Shown here piece after piece: positions 29,243 to 30,392 of a DNA stretch of 30,392 nt (its first letter is position 1; each line of letters starts with the position of its first letter). The notes under the pieces are model-generated. The model was not told the DNA's origin. It searched no databases and saw only the letters and a program-made list of their open reading frames with translations. This DNA is from a virus. Location: IMG/VR virus record IMGVR_UViG_3300022907_000066, positions 1 through 30,392 of that record. The stretch is one strand, 5' to 3'. The position numbers were made by a program, and so were the translations under genes.

Positions 29243-29553
29243 CCAGTAGGACCCCCGATCTTGTTGTTCACCTTTTGTACAATGTCACGCACCTTAACAG
29301 ACTTTGGATCTTTCTTTCCATGTGTACTTGCTAGTGCGCTATTAGGATTCGCATCTGAGATTTTAGATAGGACTTCCTTGAAGCCATTATCAGTCTTAGT
29401 TCTATCACCGGTGCCATGAACGGTAGATGGTGCACCTGATAGAAATCTTTCTATGTGAGGATTTTCTTCAAGATAGTCCACTGATGATTGCCATGACATT
29501 ATATCATCCCATTCTTCACCAGTGTCTTTATTTCTAAACGAGTATGTTGGCAT
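29239..29553 (-). CDS. Small conserved phage protein (MPTYSFRNKDTGEE type)
   Basis: This 104-residue protein starts MPTYSFRNKDTGEEWDDIMS and has a YLEENPHIERF segment. I recall this N-terminus from marine T4-like phages. It looks like an FmdB-type beginning (PTY.F...C) but lacks the zinc cysteines. The second half is Lys/Asn rich and probably flexible. Its function is unknown. GGAG precedes the ATG at a good distance. It is flanked by the sugar dehydrogenase (no gap) and the glycosyltransferase (four-base overlap). Confidence 0.6.
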   Translation of the reverse strand: MPTYSFRNKDTGEEWDDIMSWQSSVDYLEENPHIERFLSGAPSTVHGTGDRTKTDNGFKEVLSKISDANPNSALASTHGKKDPKSVKVRDIVQKVNNKIGGPTG

Positions 29554-30375
29554 TCACGGTCTCCATTGAGTATCATTTATATATAACGCCGTAGCGAATA
29601 GATTGCCGCCAGTACCTGTCTCAGAGATTGTCTTCTCAGTCAGTGTAGCCGCATGACCTAGATCTTTCGGTAAGCATTTGCCGCCAAACCCTGCCTTGCC
29701 ATCGGGACCTGGTACGTCCCAGTGAGAGTTTGCGAGTACAGGATCGTCTGTCAGCATCTCAGATAAGTCGCTGTAGTTCACCCCTGCTACCTCGCATGCC
29801 TCGCTCAGTTGATTTGCAACAGCCACAGTCATAGCAAGTGCAGTATTTCTAGCGACCTTATACATGCAAGCAAGCTCACTATTGACAAACAAGATGCGTT
29901 TACCTGTATGCAATGCATTCATTAGATTGACTATTCGGCAGTTTGCAGCGCCTGAAGGAATCGGCAACCAGGGCGCAACGGCTGCTACTTTAGCACCAAA
30001 GATTAGTGGAAGCGCAGGATCATCAACATCGGACTTCCAAGAGCTTTCACGCAAAAACTCAGGCATGAAAATTGTTCTCTCAGGAAATCGATAGACATGG
30101 TCAGGGCCAAGAGTAGACCGGATGACAGGCACACAAGTGTTAGGAAGTATAAGGGCTTCCTGAACGGCAACACTTGCGTCTAAGGCGCCTGTCTCCGGAT
30201 TAGTCGGAGTAGGAACACATATGAATGCAAACTCGATCTCATCCCATACAGGATCGTCCAGCTCAATCGAATACCCTAGTAAAGGGTCATGAATAAAAAT
30301 TTCACTGTCGCCTCGTTGCAACAGGTATTCAGTTGCTTTTCCGACGAAGCCGTAACCTATAATTGCTACTTTCAT
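29554..30375 (-). CDS. UDP-sugar 6-dehydrogenase-like protein, short form
   Basis: This 273-residue protein has the Rossmann start MKVAIIGYGFVGKATEYLL (GxGxxG). It then has FICVPTPTNPETGALD, typical of UDP-glucose/GDP-mannose dehydrogenases. MPEFLRESSW and YKVARNTALAM contribute the catalytic Lys/Asn. GFGGKCLPKDL has the catalytic Cys of the family. Family members usually have 380-450 residues; here the C-terminal UDP-binding domain is absent, and the protein ends after NDTQWRP. Similar short forms occur in phages. It would oxidise a nucleotide sugar to a uronate with NAD+, but activity without the last domain is uncertain. TAGGAG lies six bases before the ATG. Confidence 0.8.
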   Translation of the reverse strand: MKVAIIGYGFVGKATEYLLQRGDSEIFIHDPLLGYSIELDDPVWDEIEFAFICVPTPTNPETGALDASVAVQEALILPNTCVPVIRSTLGPDHVYRFPERTIFMPEFLRESSWKSDVDDPALPLIFGAKVAAVAPWLPIPSGAANCRIVNLMNALHTGKRILFVNSELACMYKVARNTALAMTVAVANQLSEACEVAGVNYSDLSEMLTDDPVLANSHWDVPGPDGKAGFGGKCLPKDLGHAATLTEKTISETGTGGNLFATALYINDTQWRP

Positions 30376-30392
30376 AATGTACTCCTAGAAAA

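Noticed and set aside
29239-29553. FmdB-type zinc regulatory protein
   Set aside because: The N-terminus looks similar, but the cysteines of the FmdB zinc ribbon are absent, so the name would mislead.
29574-29581. TATAAATG near the end of the sugar dehydrogenase gene, 20 bases before the next start
   Set aside because: One mismatch to the late box and inside coding sequence. It could be a weak late promoter for 29239-29553, but it is not strong enough to list.
1-30392. CRISPR array, insertion sequence, tRNA genes or toxin-antitoxin pair
   Set aside because: I looked for regularly spaced repeats, transposase motifs and cloverleaf patterns with a CCA-type end and found none that I can support. 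This was done by eye, so a tRNA scan would be the decisive test.

Overview
The window looks like part of the genome of a T4-like contractile-tailed phage, most likely marine. The RNase H/FEN-type nuclease, the gp61-type primase with its zinc site and TOPRIM motif, the T4-type lysozyme, the class I ribonucleotide reductase with a phage glutaredoxin, the TATAAATA late-promoter boxes and the very tight packing (ATGA overlaps, almost no spacers) all point to this group. ThyX instead of a T4-style ThyA, a QueC-like enzyme, radical SAM proteins, an Asp/Asn hydroxylase, SGNH proteins and several small families I remember from marine T4-like phages suggest an oceanic bacterial host. The host cannot be named from this sequence. 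All genes but one are on the minus strand, so the operons read from high to low coordinates.

Layout in window order. 1-2786: a degenerate pair of SGNH-type proteins, small unknown genes, a HAD-type phosphatase and a small exported protein. 2795-4213: short unknown genes of early-gene character under two copies of one promoter/RBS cassette (TTGCGA/T-17-TATAAT). 4250-4774: the only plus-strand gene, a NUMOD3-type homing-endonuclease relative with its own TATAAATA box. 4771-6974: RNase H and neighbours, driven by consensus TTGACA-17-TATAAT promoters. 7058-11929: an accessory block with two radical SAM proteins, a short-chain dehydrogenase, a multi-pass membrane coiled-coil protein and a small GIY-YIG nuclease.

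12003-17480 is the nucleotide and replication block: zinc ribbon, NrdB, glutaredoxin, QueC-like PP-loop enzyme, NrdA (without an ATP cone), ThyX and primase, behind a TTGACA promoter at 17488-17516. It supplies dNTPs and primers. 17513-20595 holds a coiled-coil membrane protein, two conserved unknowns and three probable virion proteins, one with an Ig-like domain. 20607-27511 carries probable late genes: two large basic proteins (one with an N-terminal P-loop kinase), an Asp/Asn hydroxylase, T4-type lysozyme, an NMN-adenylyltransferase-like enzyme and a protein with a ligase-like KxDG motif. 27520-30375 looks like a surface-glycan block: an intact SGNH hydrolase, a coiled-coil protein, a family 2 glycosyltransferase, a small conserved protein and a shortened UDP-sugar dehydrogenase.

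The most interesting signals are regulatory and modular. In four places the stop codon of one gene is embedded in a promoter box for the next. Two late-type boxes sit exactly five bases before an ATG and so predict leaderless mRNAs. A duplicated early promoter cassette is present. A P-loop kinase, an NMNAT-like enzyme and a KxDG protein form an unexplained possible nucleotidyl-transfer module. The paired radical SAM proteins have no visible substrate. No CRISPR array, insertion sequence or tRNA was seen, and no gene-free stretch longer than 300 bases remains.
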